A stretch of DNA of 48,278 nucleotides from Hyphomicrobiales bacterium (GCA_003963405.1 RXIY01000040.1:1-48278); one strand, 5' to 3'. Shown: positions 25,733 through 35,776, counted from the stretch's first letter. Numbers and translations are program-made. Notes: generated by a model not told the origin, from the sequence alone.

Positions 25733-26008
25733 TTGTTTTTTCTCCTCAAATGCGTCGCTTGCATCGCGCTCGTACTGTTCGCGCTCGGCTGGCGCGGGGC
25801 CGAGGGCCCGTCAGATTCAACGCAATCGCGGGCGAGTTCAGCGGCAGCCAAATCCCAGCGGCGGGCGCCGGTCGAACTGGGCGCGCGGGAACTGGCTCAG
25901 GCGGGGGCGGACGCCCTCGTCGCCGCCGCACGCGACAAATGCCTCTTCGCGCCCCGTGACTGCGCCGCCCTGCTGCAACATTATCAAGGTGCGGCGCGGG
26001 CGCGTTAA
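25733..26008 (+). CDS. Small exported or membrane protein, unknown
   Basis: A 91-residue protein starting at a TTG (25733) with GGAG eight bases upstream. The frame is open further back but has no better start. Residues 1-20 form a hydrophobic segment (FFLLKCVACIALVLFALGW), either a signal or an anchor. The rest is Ala/Arg-rich, with two Cys (DKCLFAPRDCAALLQHY) that could form a disulfide if exported. It is divergent from the DivJ-like kinase, with a 229-bp shared upstream region. No family recognised. Confidence 0.6.
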   Translation: MFFLLKCVACIALVLFALGWRGAEGPSDSTQSRASSAAAKSQRRAPVELGARELAQAGADALVAAARDKCLFAPRDCAALLQHYQGAARAR

Positions 26009-26188
26009 CCTTTGGAGCGAGCCAAAACGACAGGCGCAAGCGTGAGCGTTCCGAAAAAAGACGATTTGGCCGTAATCAAAAAATTAACCATATTCCTTGA
26101 TCTCGTTGACGAGCGTTTCTCGAAGCCGAACCGCTTCCCCGCCTTTCCGCCGCAACCCGCGTTGCGCAACCGCATCAAGGAGACGGAC

Positions 26189-26782
26189 ATGTCCGACGAA
26201 TCACTTGCGCAACCTGAAGAGACAGTCACCCGCGCCGAGCTCGAGAGCCTTCGGGAGCAGCTGAAAGCGATTCGGGGCGATCGCGACCGCCAGAATTTCG
26301 AAAGAGCGGAGATTGTCGCCAAGGCCAACGTCTACGCCAAGGAGCGGGACGAACTGAAAGAGCAGCTTGCCGCGGCCGCCGCCGAGCGCGACCGGCTCGC
26401 CCAGGAGAAAGCCTCCGCTACGGCGCTGGTGCAGAATCTGACCCGCCTGGCCGACGACGCCAATCGCCGCGCCGACGAGGCGGCCGAGGAGATCGCGCGC
26501 CTGCGCGCCGCGATCGAAAATACGCCTTCGGCCGACCCGGTCGCGCTGCTCACGGCGCTCGCCACCGAGAAGACCAAGGCCGCCGTCGCCTGGCTGCGCG
26601 CGAAGATCCCGGCGGACAGCCCCATGCTCCCCTGGTTCGACAAGACGGTCGAAACGGTGACGATGGTCGGCTGCATGGCGGTGAGGCTGACGAAGGAGTT
26701 CATCGCCTGGGCGACGCCGCGCGTCATTGCGCTCACCAAGCAGGGCGCGGCCAAGGTGGAAGAGCTTCTGGCCAAGAAATAA
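26189..26782 (+). CDS. Coiled-coil hypothetical protein
   Basis: A 197-residue protein of unknown function. The ATG at 26189 is chosen for its strong AAGGAG ribosome site; the frame is open to 26012 but the extra residues look non-coding. Residues ~15-110 are a long Glu/Arg/Ala coiled coil (ELESLREQLKAIRGDRDRQNF..., EEIARLRAAIE). Residues ~118-197 are amphipathic helices with a possible short membrane-associating stretch (TVTMVGCMAVRLTKEFIAWA). No catalytic motif is seen. It is followed by a strong intrinsic terminator and converges on the HupE/UreJ gene. Confidence 0.78.
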   Translation: MSDESLAQPEETVTRAELESLREQLKAIRGDRDRQNFERAEIVAKANVYAKERDELKEQLAAAAAERDRLAQEKASATALVQNLTRLADDANRRADEAAEEIARLRAAIENTPSADPVALLTALATEKTKAAVAWLRAKIPADSPMLPWFDKTVETVTMVGCMAVRLTKEFIAWATPRVIALTKQGAAKVEELLAKK

Positions 26783-26807
26783 GGCCGGGCTTTTTTATCG
26801 CCGTTTC

Positions 26808-26843
26808 AAAGCGCGGATGGCTCGCCATCCGCGCTTTGTTTTT
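26808..26843. terminator. Rho-independent terminator, likely bidirectional
   Basis: A perfect 13-bp stem (AAAGCGCGGATGG) with a CTCG loop is followed by GTTTTTG on the plus strand; the leading AAA also supplies U residues for the minus strand. It separates the convergent coiled-coil gene (stop 26782) and the hupE/ureJ-like gene (stop 26851). Confidence 0.9.
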
Positions 26844-26850
26844 GTTCCGG

Positions 26851-27966
26851 TCAGGCGCCGGGGATCACGCCGATGCGTTGCAGGAACCAGAAGGCGCCGA
26901 ATAGGCCGATGAGCGCGGACAGCGCATAGACGAGCTTGTCGTGGCGTTTTCCGTCGGTGTGGCGGTCGATGTAGAGCAGCACCGGCAGCACGGCCATCAC
27001 AATGGCGATCTGGCCCGCCTCGACGCCGATGTTGAAGGCGGCGAGCGCCGGCACGACGGCGCCCTGCGGCACGCCCATTTCGGTGAGGGCGGAGGCGAAG
27101 CCGAAGCCGTGGATGAAGCCGAAGAGGAAAGTGTTGCGCCATCTCTTGTCGACGTTCTTCGACCAGAAGTTTTCCGCCGCGACGTAAACGATCGAAAGAG
27201 CGATCAGCGCCTCCGTCAGCGTCGAGGGCAGGGTGACGATGTTGAGCGCCGCGAGCGACAGGGTGATCGAGTGGGAGATGGTGAAGGCCGTGACGATCTT
27301 CACCACCGGCCAGACGCGATGGGCCCAGAGGATCAGCGCGAAGAGGAAGCACAGGTGATCGTAGCCGGTGACGATATGCTCGACGCCGGCCTCGAAGAAC
27401 TTCTTCATCAGCTGCGCCGTTGTCTCCATGGGCTGCGCGAGGTCGAGCGGCGGGTCCTGCGGATAGCGCATGGTCTCGCCGGCGTTTGGCGTCCCCGTCA
27501 GAGAGATGAGGTGCTTGCCTTTCGACCCCTGCGCCGCCAGCAGCTTGGTCGGGTCATAGAAGACCTTGCCGGTCGTTCCCGAGCAGTCGAAGCGCATGAC
27601 GACGAGCGCGCTGTCCTGGTTGGTCGGGTCCTCGCCCGCCTTCTCGACCTTGGCCATGCAGGCGCGGCCCGTCTCGTCGCGCATGGCGACGCGCTTGCCG
27701 ACGAATTTGCCGATCTCCTCCTCCAGCACTCCGGGAGGCGACAGATCGACGCTCGCGCGCTCGTCCATCGTCTCCTGGAACATGCGCTCGAGATCGGTGG
27801 CGAGGAAGCCAACGTCCACGACATAGACGCGCTCGCCGGCCGGGGCGATCTTGCCCGTCGATATATCGGGCGTATGCGCCAGAGCGGGCGCCGCCATTCC
27901 CACGACCGCGCCGACGCACAACAGCGCCGAGGCGGCCAGCCTCCTCCAGAACCCCGTCATCTTCAA
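26851..27966 (-). CDS. HupE/UreJ-family membrane protein, probable nickel permease
   Basis: A 371-residue protein of the long HupE/UreJ_2 type. The signal peptide ends at APALAHTPD, leaving a His immediately after the predicted cleavage. A periplasmic domain (~30-185) has two Cys (ACMAK, RFDCSG). The membrane half (~190-371) has about six TMs and the family motifs GVEHIVTGYDHLCFLF, FTISHSITLSLA and FGFIHGFGFASAL. HupE and UreJ relatives import nickel for hydrogenase or urease. Divergence from nikR and proximity to hyp genes strongly suggest nickel, though not direct proof of transport. Confidence 0.9.
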   Translation of the reverse strand: MKMTGFWRRLAASALLCVGAVVGMAAPALAHTPDISTGKIAPAGERVYVVDVGFLATDLERMFQETMDERASVDLSPPGVLEEEIGKFVGKRVAMRDETGRACMAKVEKAGEDPTNQDSALVVMRFDCSGTTGKVFYDPTKLLAAQGSKGKHLISLTGTPNAGETMRYPQDPPLDLAQPMETTAQLMKKFFEAGVEHIVTGYDHLCFLFALILWAHRVWPVVKIVTAFTISHSITLSLAALNIVTLPSTLTEALIALSIVYVAAENFWSKNVDKRWRNTFLFGFIHGFGFASALTEMGVPQGAVVPALAAFNIGVEAGQIAIVMAVLPVLLYIDRHTDGKRHDKLVYALSALIGLFGAFWFLQRIGVIPGA

Positions 27967-27984
27967 CGTTTCCTTTTGTTTTGG

Positions 27985-28003
27985 TTGGCGCGCACCATGC
28001 CAA
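27985..28003. promoter_or_regulatory. Candidate operator dyad or sigma-54-like promoter between hupE-like gene and nikR
   Basis: The 140-bp divergent region holds the dyad TTGGC-N9-GCCAA, 18 bp upstream of the hupE-like start. The same bases (27986-28000) also read TGGCGCGCACCATGC, with GG and GC separated by 10 nt as in sigma-54 -24/-12 promoters, pointing toward nikR. The -12 element is imperfect. No E. coli-type GTATGA-N16-TCATAC NikR operator was seen. Both readings are speculative. Confidence 0.28.
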
Positions 28004-28106
28004 AGGCGCAGGGCCCGGACAAGACCGTGTAAACAAAGCTTCGTTGCGGGCGACGGCGCCGGCCGGTAGAAAGCGTAAGAGGCGACGGGCCGGAGCAGGG
28101 GCGGCG

Positions 28107-28568
28107 ATGCAGCGCGTGACGGTGACGATAGACGACGAGCTGATGAGCGCGCTCGATCGCTACATGGAGGCGGGCGGGCATCAGAACCGTTCCGAGGCGG
28201 TGCGCGATCTCGTGCGCGCCGGCCTGCTCAAAGAGCCCAGGGCCGACGACCATGCGCGGCCCTGCGTCGCCGCGCTGGTCTATGTCTATGACCACGAGAC
28301 GCGCCAGCTCTCCAGGAAGCTCGTCCACGACCACCACACCCACGCCGACATGTCCATTGCGACGCTGCATGTGCATCTCGACGCCTCGAGCTGCCTGGAG
28401 GTCTCGCTGCTCAAGGGCCAGAAATCCGAGGTCGAACACTTCGCCAGCCATCTGATCGGCGAGCGCGGCGTGCGCTACGGCCAGCTTGTCGTTGTCCCGG
28501 CCGAGGCGGAAGATGGCGATCCGGCGGCCAGCCAGACCGCGCCGGACCACCCGCACGCTCATGATTAA
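28107..28568 (+). CDS. nikR: Nickel-responsive regulator NikR
   Basis: Nickel-sensing ribbon-helix-helix repressor, 153 aa. The N-terminal RHH domain (~1-45) is MQRVTVTIDDELMSALDRYM...NRSEAVRDLVRAGL. The C-terminal ACT-like domain carries the high-affinity nickel ligands at the E. coli-equivalent positions: His77 (HDHHTHADM), His88 and His90 (TLHVH), and Cys96 (SSCLEV). The ATG at 28107 is chosen as the family start. A ~20-residue tail (DHPHAHD) adds extra histidines. Nickel-bound NikR normally represses nickel uptake genes; here the obvious targets are the divergent hupE-like gene and the TonB receptor downstream. Confidence 0.97.
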   Translation: MQRVTVTIDDELMSALDRYMEAGGHQNRSEAVRDLVRAGLLKEPRADDHARPCVAALVYVYDHETRQLSRKLVHDHHTHADMSIATLHVHLDASSCLEVSLLKGQKSEVEHFASHLIGERGVRYGQLVVVPAEAEDGDPAASQTAPDHPHAHD

Positions 28569-28579
28569 CGGCTCCTTAA
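28565..28579 (+). promoter_or_regulatory. Perfect TTAA-N7-TTAA (CtrA-type) site
   Basis: TTAA CGGCTCC TTAA, with CC following the second half-site, overlaps the nikR stop codon and opens the 275-bp gap before the TonB receptor (28569-28843). It matches the CtrA consensus exactly. A role in receptor transcription is inference; it lies 265 bp from the receptor start. Confidence 0.4.
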
Positions 28580-28605
28580 CCGTCTGTTGCAAAAAAGTTA
28601 CTCGC

Positions 28606-28622
28606 CCGCCAATTCTTGGCGG
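28606..28622. promoter_or_regulatory. Perfect 7-bp inverted repeat in nikR-receptor gap
   Basis: CCGCCAA TTC TTGGCGG forms a tight hairpin or an operator dyad, 38 bp after the nikR stop. No U-tract follows, so it is a poor intrinsic terminator. It could be an RNA hairpin or a protein site controlling the receptor. The rest of the gap (to 28843) has further short inverted repeats but no recognisable riboswitch. Confidence 0.35.
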
Positions 28623-28843
28623 CCTGATTGACAGTCGCGTCCCCCGTAAGACAAATTTTCAGAAAAATCACAACGGCCGTCGGGAGCGACAATGAACCGC
28701 CCAAAGCAAAGTCCGAGGTCAGGTCCATGGCTCTCTGCGGAGAGAACGCCTCTTCGCCAATAGAGGCGCAGGCGCGCACGACCGCTCAAATCAGCGTAAG
28801 GCAAAGAAAAAAATAGCTGCGCCAATTTGTGGAGACCGCCAGG

Positions 28844-31324
28844 ATGTTCGCCCGCCGCACGCAAATCTCCCTCGCCGCGCTCCTGGCCGCCTGTTGCGCA
28901 GGCGAGGCTTTTGCGCAGGCAACCCTGCCGACGATCAACGTTGGCGGGCGTCAGCCGCGCCGGGTGGCGAGCAAGCCGGCGCCGCGAACTCAGGCTCCGG
29001 TGCGCGCGGTTCCCGCGGTGGTGGCCGCTCAACCGTCGCCGGGACCGGTGGAGCCCAGCACGGAGCAGGACACCGCGCTCGGCCCGAAGATCGATTATCC
29101 GACCGGCCCGAAGCAGATGACCTCGTCGAGCGAGCGGTTCTTTACCGGCGGCCAGGTCAACGCCATCCCCTTCTACCGGCCGGGCGAGGCGCTCGAAATC
29201 GTGCCGGGTCTCGCGGTCACCCAGCACAGCGGCGAGGGCAAGGCGAACCAATATTATCTGCGCGGCTTCGACCTCGACCACGGCACCGATCTTGCGCTCT
29301 ACCTCGACGACATGCCGCTCAACATGCGCACACATGGCCATGGCCAGGGCTATGCGGACGCGAATTTTGTCATGCCCGAGCTGCTCGCCTCGGTCGATGC
29401 GCGCAAGGGCCCCTACAATGTCGAAGACGGCGACTTTTCGAACGCCGGCACCATCCGGATGCAATATCTGAAGAGAGTGCCGCAGGGCGTCTTCACGTCG
29501 AGCGCCGGCGAGTTCGGCTATGGCCGCCAGTTCGGCATGAAGTCCTGGAGCTTCATGGGCGGCGACATTCTGGGCGCGGCCGAGGCGACGATCTACAACG
29601 GCCCCTGGGTCGTGCCGAACAATGTCCGCAAGATCAACGCCGTGATGCGCTACTCGCGCGGCGACGAGGCCAATGGCTTCGGCGTGACCGGCATGGCCTA
29701 CGCCAACCACTGGACCTCGACGGACCAGCTTCCCCTTCGGGCCGTGGATACGGGGCTCATTTCGCGCTGGGGGTCGCTCAGTCCGACGGACGGCGGCGAT
29801 ACGACCCGTTTCAGCCTGTCCGGCCACTGGAACCGGGAAGGCGAGAACAACTATTCCCGCGTCAACGCCTATGCGATCCATTCGACGCTGGAGCTCTACA
29901 ACAACTTCACCTATTTCCTCACCAATCCGGTGTTGGGCGACCAGTTCCGTCAGTTCGACCGCCGCACCATTCTGGGCTCGAACGGCATCCACGGCATCAG
30001 GTTCAATTTTCTCGACTTTCCGTCCGAGCTTCGCTTCGGCTATCAGACGCGCTGGGACGACATTCGCGTCGGCCTGCAGGACACCTTCCGCCGCGCGGCC
30101 TACGACGCCATCCGCAACGACGCCGTGGCGGAAGGCAATATGAGCCTCCTGACGGACGTGAAGACCAAATGGGCGCCCTGGCTCACGACGATCGTCGGCG
30201 CGCGCTACGACTATTACTGGGCCAGCGTCAACGGCCTGCAATCGCCATACGCCGCTCCGATCGTCGGCTATCTCAACGAAGACCCGGCGCAGCCGGTGAA
30301 GCTCTGGACCGCGCCGTACAACAGCGGCGCCAGCGCGGCGCAGCTCATCAGCCCGAAAGCCTCGGTCATCATCAATCCCTTCGACGACAAGACGGATTTC
30401 TACCTGAATTTCGGCCGCGGCTTCCACTCGACCGACGCGCGCGGCACGACGCAGAATTATTCCACCAACGAAGCGACGGACGATCTCGGCTATCTGTGGG
30501 TCGCCAAGCGTCCGCTGCTGTCCCCCTCGACCGCGGCGGAAGTCGGCGTCAAGACCAAGGCGATCGACGGGCTCGAGTCGGCGCTGACGCTGTTCTGGAT
30601 TCAGCTGAGATCGGAAAACGTCTTCGCCGGCGACTCGGGCAATACCGTCTTCGGACCGCCGAGCCGGCGCCTCGGCGTCGAGTTCACCAATCACTATCGG
30701 CCGCTGTCGTGGTTGAGCTTCGAGGGCGACGTCACCGCGACCTATTCGCGCTTCATCGGCTTCGACCAGGAACAGGCCGCCCTCTACCAGCAGCTGCTTC
30801 AGCCTGACAGCATCGCGTGGGGAACCTTCCTCGGCAATGCGCCGGGCAATTATCTGGTGAACGCGCCGCCGATCGTGGCGACGGCGGTGGTGGAGTTCGG
30901 CGAGTCGACGGGCTGGTTCAGCGCGTTCAAATATCGCTACATTTCGCAGCGCCCCCTGACCGCCGACGGTTTCTTGCAAAGCCCCGCGATTGGCGTGGTC
31001 AACGCCCGCGCCGGCTACCGCTGGAAGGACGGCTGGAAGCTGCAGCTCGACGTCTTCAACATGTTCAATTCCCGCTCGCAGGCGATCGCATACGGCTATG
31101 GGTCGCTCATTCCCACGGACCCGCTGTATCAAGCCTGCAACGGCCTGATCAACGTGCCGGCTTCAGCGGCCAATTGCGGGGTGGGCGTGATGGATGTGCA
31201 TGGCCATCCCGTCGAGCCGCCGACCTGGCGGCTGACCTTCAGCGGACCGCTCAATTACGATACGCTCATCAACAACACCCCCGACGTGACCGAACCGTTC
31301 AAGCTCGTCAAATTCTGGGAATGA
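28844..31324 (+). CDS. TonB-dependent outer-membrane receptor, probable nickel-linked
   Basis: A 22-stranded TonB-dependent receptor, 826 aa. The signal peptide ends near GEAFAQA; a TonB-box-like PTINVGG follows. The plug (~110-235) has ALEIVPGLAVTQHSG, NQYYLRGFDLDHGTDLALYLDDMP and RKGPYNVEDGDF, then a long Tyr/Phe/Asn-rich barrel. His-containing loops (MRTHGHGQGY, DVHGHPVEPP) could face the substrate. The ATG at 28844 has GGAG nine bases upstream; a GTG at 28829 would add five residues. Position just after nikR suggests a nickel or nickel-chelate receptor, as for NikR-regulated FrpB4/FecA3 in Helicobacter. A siderophore or other metal complex is possible. Confidence 0.92.
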   Translation: MFARRTQISLAALLAACCAGEAFAQATLPTINVGGRQPRRVASKPAPRTQAPVRAVPAVVAAQPSPGPVEPSTEQDTALGPKIDYPTGPKQMTSSSERFFTGGQVNAIPFYRPGEALEIVPGLAVTQHSGEGKANQYYLRGFDLDHGTDLALYLDDMPLNMRTHGHGQGYADANFVMPELLASVDARKGPYNVEDGDFSNAGTIRMQYLKRVPQGVFTSSAGEFGYGRQFGMKSWSFMGGDILGAAEATIYNGPWVVPNNVRKINAVMRYSRGDEANGFGVTGMAYANHWTSTDQLPLRAVDTGLISRWGSLSPTDGGDTTRFSLSGHWNREGENNYSRVNAYAIHSTLELYNNFTYFLTNPVLGDQFRQFDRRTILGSNGIHGIRFNFLDFPSELRFGYQTRWDDIRVGLQDTFRRAAYDAIRNDAVAEGNMSLLTDVKTKWAPWLTTIVGARYDYYWASVNGLQSPYAAPIVGYLNEDPAQPVKLWTAPYNSGASAAQLISPKASVIINPFDDKTDFYLNFGRGFHSTDARGTTQNYSTNEATDDLGYLWVAKRPLLSPSTAAEVGVKTKAIDGLESALTLFWIQLRSENVFAGDSGNTVFGPPSRRLGVEFTNHYRPLSWLSFEGDVTATYSRFIGFDQEQAALYQQLLQPDSIAWGTFLGNAPGNYLVNAPPIVATAVVEFGESTGWFSAFKYRYISQRPLTADGFLQSPAIGVVNARAGYRWKDGWKLQLDVFNMFNSRSQAIAYGYGSLIPTDPLYQACNGLINVPASAANCGVGVMDVHGHPVEPPTWRLTFSGPLNYDTLINNTPDVTEPFKLVKFWE

Positions 31325-31357
31325 GACGGCCGCGCCCGATTGCGGCGCCGCCGTCTC
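31323..31357 (+). terminator. Hairpin at the end of the TonB receptor gene
   Basis: An 8-bp perfect repeat (GAGACGGC / GCCGTCTC) overlaps the receptor stop codon and encloses a GC-rich loop with internal pairing. No U-tract follows. A second GC hairpin (CGAGCCC / GGGCTCG) is at 31373-31395. Together they may end receptor transcription before dnaG. Confidence 0.45.
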
Positions 31358-31433
31358 GCGGTGGCCGGCCCCCGAGCCCCTCGCGCTCGGGCTCGCAGGA
31401 TGATTCTCGGCGCTCCTGTGTTAAAAGCCGCCC

Positions 31434-33341
31434 ATGCGTTTCTCTCCCACCTTCCTCGACGAAATCCGGGCGCGCGTTCCCGTGTCGGAGGTCGTGCGTC
31501 AGAAGGTGAAGCTCAAGAAGGAAGGGCGCGAGTGGCGCGGGCTGTCGCCCTTCAACGCCGAGAAGACGCCTTCCTTCTACGTGAACGACCAGAAGGGCTT
31601 CTTTCACGATTTCTCCTCGGGCAAGCATGGGGACGGCTTCGCCTTCCTGATGGAGACGGAGGGGCTGACCTTCCCCGAGGCGGTGGAGCGGCTGGCGGCG
31701 CTGGCGGGCCTTCCCATGCCCGTCGAGACGCGGGAGGAGCGCGAGCAGGACGTGCGCCGCGCGAGCCTCGGCGAGGCGCTCGAATGGGCGGCCGAATTCT
31801 TCCAAAAGCAGCTCGCGAGCCCCGCCGGTCGAGAGGCGCGGACCTATCTCGACCGCCGGCAGGTCTCGGCCGTCTCCCGCGACAAATTCCGGCTCGGCTA
31901 TGCGCCGCCCGACCGGCACGCGCTGCGCGACCATCTCGCCGGCAAGGGCGCGACGGCCGAGACGATGATCGAGGCCGGGCTGCTGATCCACGGCCCCGAC
32001 ATTGCGGTTCCCTACGACCGGTTCCGCAACCGCCTGATGTTCCCGATCTGCGATCGCGCCGGCAGGGTCATCGCCTTCGGCGGACGCGCATTGGAGGCCG
32101 ACGCCCAGGCCAAATATCTGAACTCCCCCGAGACCCCGCTCTTCCACAAGGGCGCGACGCTCTACAATCTGCACAACGCCCGCAAGGCCGCGCATGACGC
32201 CGGCGCGGTGATTGCGGTCGAGGGCTATATGGACGTGATCGCCCTCACGGCGGCGGGCTTCCCCCATGCCGTCGCGCCGCTCGGGACGGCGCTGACGGCG
32301 GATCAGTGCCAACTGCTGTGGCGCATGGCGGAGGAGCCGATCCTCTGTTTCGACGGCGACAAGGCAGGGCTCAAGGCCGCCTATCGCGCCGTGGACACGG
32401 CGCTGCCGCTCATCGGCCCCGGCCGGACGCTGCGCTTCGCGCTCCTGCCGGACGGACAGGACCCGGACGAGTTGTTGCGCGCCGGCGGCCCGGCGGCGGT
32501 GGCGCAGGCCCTCGACAAGCCGCTGCCGCTCGTCGATCTGCTCTGGGTGCGCGAAACGCAAGGCGCGCCGCTCGACACGCCCGAACGGCGCGCGGGGCTG
32601 GAGCGCCGCTTGCGGGAGGTCGCGGCCCAGATCGGCGACGAGACGCTGCGCCGCTACTATGGCCAGGAATTGAGCGACCGGCTGGCGCGCCTTCTCGGCC
32701 CCGCGCCTGCGGCTCCAGGGCGGGGGCGCGACTTTTCGCCTCGTCGCCGCGCTTTCTCCCGCCGGGGCGAGCCGGAGGGCGGTCCGGTCCGAATCAGCGC
32801 GGCGCTCGCCAATTCGCCGCTCTTTCGTGGCGTCAAGGCGCCAATTGCGCCGCGGGACGCGCTGATCCTGCTCATCTTGATGAACCACCCGGAGGTGCTC
32901 GCGGCGCAGCTCGAAGACGTGGCGGGCCTCGAATTCGCTTCGCCCGACGCCTCGGCTTTGCGCGACGCCCTGCTGCGCTTCGCCGAGGCGGGCGGCGGCG
33001 CGCGCGCCGATCTCTTGCGGGCGCTCGAGGAGGCGGGGCTCTCCGCCGTCGCCGGCCGCCTCTCCGGCATGGTCGCCCATGCAGCGCTCTGGAGCGTGCG
33101 CCCCGACGCGGCTCCGGCCGACGCGGCGGAAAGCCTGCGTCAGGCTTTGGTCTTGCATCGGCGTTTTTGGGCGCTAAATAAGGAGCTTCGCGCAGTTGAG
33201 GCCCGACTGGCCGAAAATTCCAGCGAGCATGATTTGGCGCGCCTGAAGGATATCCACACGCAGCTCACCGCCCTAGATGGCGCTGAGGCGGCCCTCGAGG
33301 GTTTCGGCGCCTCTTCAGGACGGTCGACGCGCGCGCTTTGA
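31434..33341 (+). CDS. dnaG: DNA primase with degenerate zinc ribbon
   Basis: Replicative primase, 635 aa, making RNA primers at the fork with DnaB. The N-terminal CHC2 region is recognisable (EWRGLSPFNAEKTPSFYVNDQKGFFHDFSSGKHGD in pattern), but the usual C-x2-H...C-x2-C ligands are Ser38, Asn41, Asp59 and Ser62. The catalytic TOPRIM core follows (~150-340): YAPPDRHALRDHL, FGGRAL, AVEGYMDVIAL and CFDGDKAGLKA with the acidic metal ligands. A C-terminal helicase-interacting helical domain occupies ~500-635. dnaG precedes rpoD with a 209-bp gap, the classical macromolecular-synthesis arrangement. I believe zinc loss is shared by related Hyphomicrobiales, from memory. Confidence 0.97.
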   Translation: MRFSPTFLDEIRARVPVSEVVRQKVKLKKEGREWRGLSPFNAEKTPSFYVNDQKGFFHDFSSGKHGDGFAFLMETEGLTFPEAVERLAALAGLPMPVETREEREQDVRRASLGEALEWAAEFFQKQLASPAGREARTYLDRRQVSAVSRDKFRLGYAPPDRHALRDHLAGKGATAETMIEAGLLIHGPDIAVPYDRFRNRLMFPICDRAGRVIAFGGRALEADAQAKYLNSPETPLFHKGATLYNLHNARKAAHDAGAVIAVEGYMDVIALTAAGFPHAVAPLGTALTADQCQLLWRMAEEPILCFDGDKAGLKAAYRAVDTALPLIGPGRTLRFALLPDGQDPDELLRAGGPAAVAQALDKPLPLVDLLWVRETQGAPLDTPERRAGLERRLREVAAQIGDETLRRYYGQELSDRLARLLGPAPAAPGRGRDFSPRRRAFSRRGEPEGGPVRISAALANSPLFRGVKAPIAPRDALILLILMNHPEVLAAQLEDVAGLEFASPDASALRDALLRFAEAGGGARADLLRALEEAGLSAVAGRLSGMVAHAALWSVRPDAAPADAAESLRQALVLHRRFWALNKELRAVEARLAENSSEHDLARLKDIHTQLTALDGAEAALEGFGASSGRSTRAL

Positions 33342-33372
33342 CTTCTGGGGCCACAGCGCAATTTGAATGTGG

Positions 33373-33387
33373 TTAGCGGGGCGTTAA
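33373..33387 (+). promoter_or_regulatory. Near-consensus CtrA-like site (TTAG-N7-TTAA) upstream of rpoD
   Basis: TTAG CGGGGCG TTAA differs from TTAA-N7-TTAA at one base. It lies in the 209-bp gap between dnaG and rpoD, 164 bp upstream of the rpoD start, where an internal rpoD promoter would be expected. It could be chance. Confidence 0.28.
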
Positions 33388-33550
33388 GACCCCAAGAGCA
33401 ATGTGAGGACTATCGGCGCGAGGCCGTCCGCCGCGGCGCCGAACGGGGGAGGGGCCGGAGCTGGCAGTCTCCGGAACATGTCGAAGAGGTTCGAGGTCCG
33501 CGCCGCACCCCCGTGAGGGAGGGCGGCGGGCGGACCATGTGGAGCTGTGA

Positions 33551-35563
<2,013 letters not shown>

Positions 35564-35776
35564 GGACGCGCCGTCTCGCAGCCTCTCGGTTCTCCGACAA
35601 TGAACCGCATTTCCGGCGCACGGGAGCAATTTGTCACGGCGGCGCTTCAGCTTTGCTGAAACAGGCGAAGCCATTGCCGCCATCAGGACGAATGCGCCAC
35701 GTCGCGCGCTCGACGCCCCGGCGCATCTTTATTGCGGGCCTATCTGCTCGCTTTGGCCGTCTTTCTTGCCGCAGTC

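Noticed and set aside
28580-28843. Possible cobalamin or metal riboswitch before the TonB receptor.
   Set aside because: A GTCCGAGGTCAGG stretch is vaguely B12-box-like, but the rest of the B12 core, including GCCACTG, is missing.
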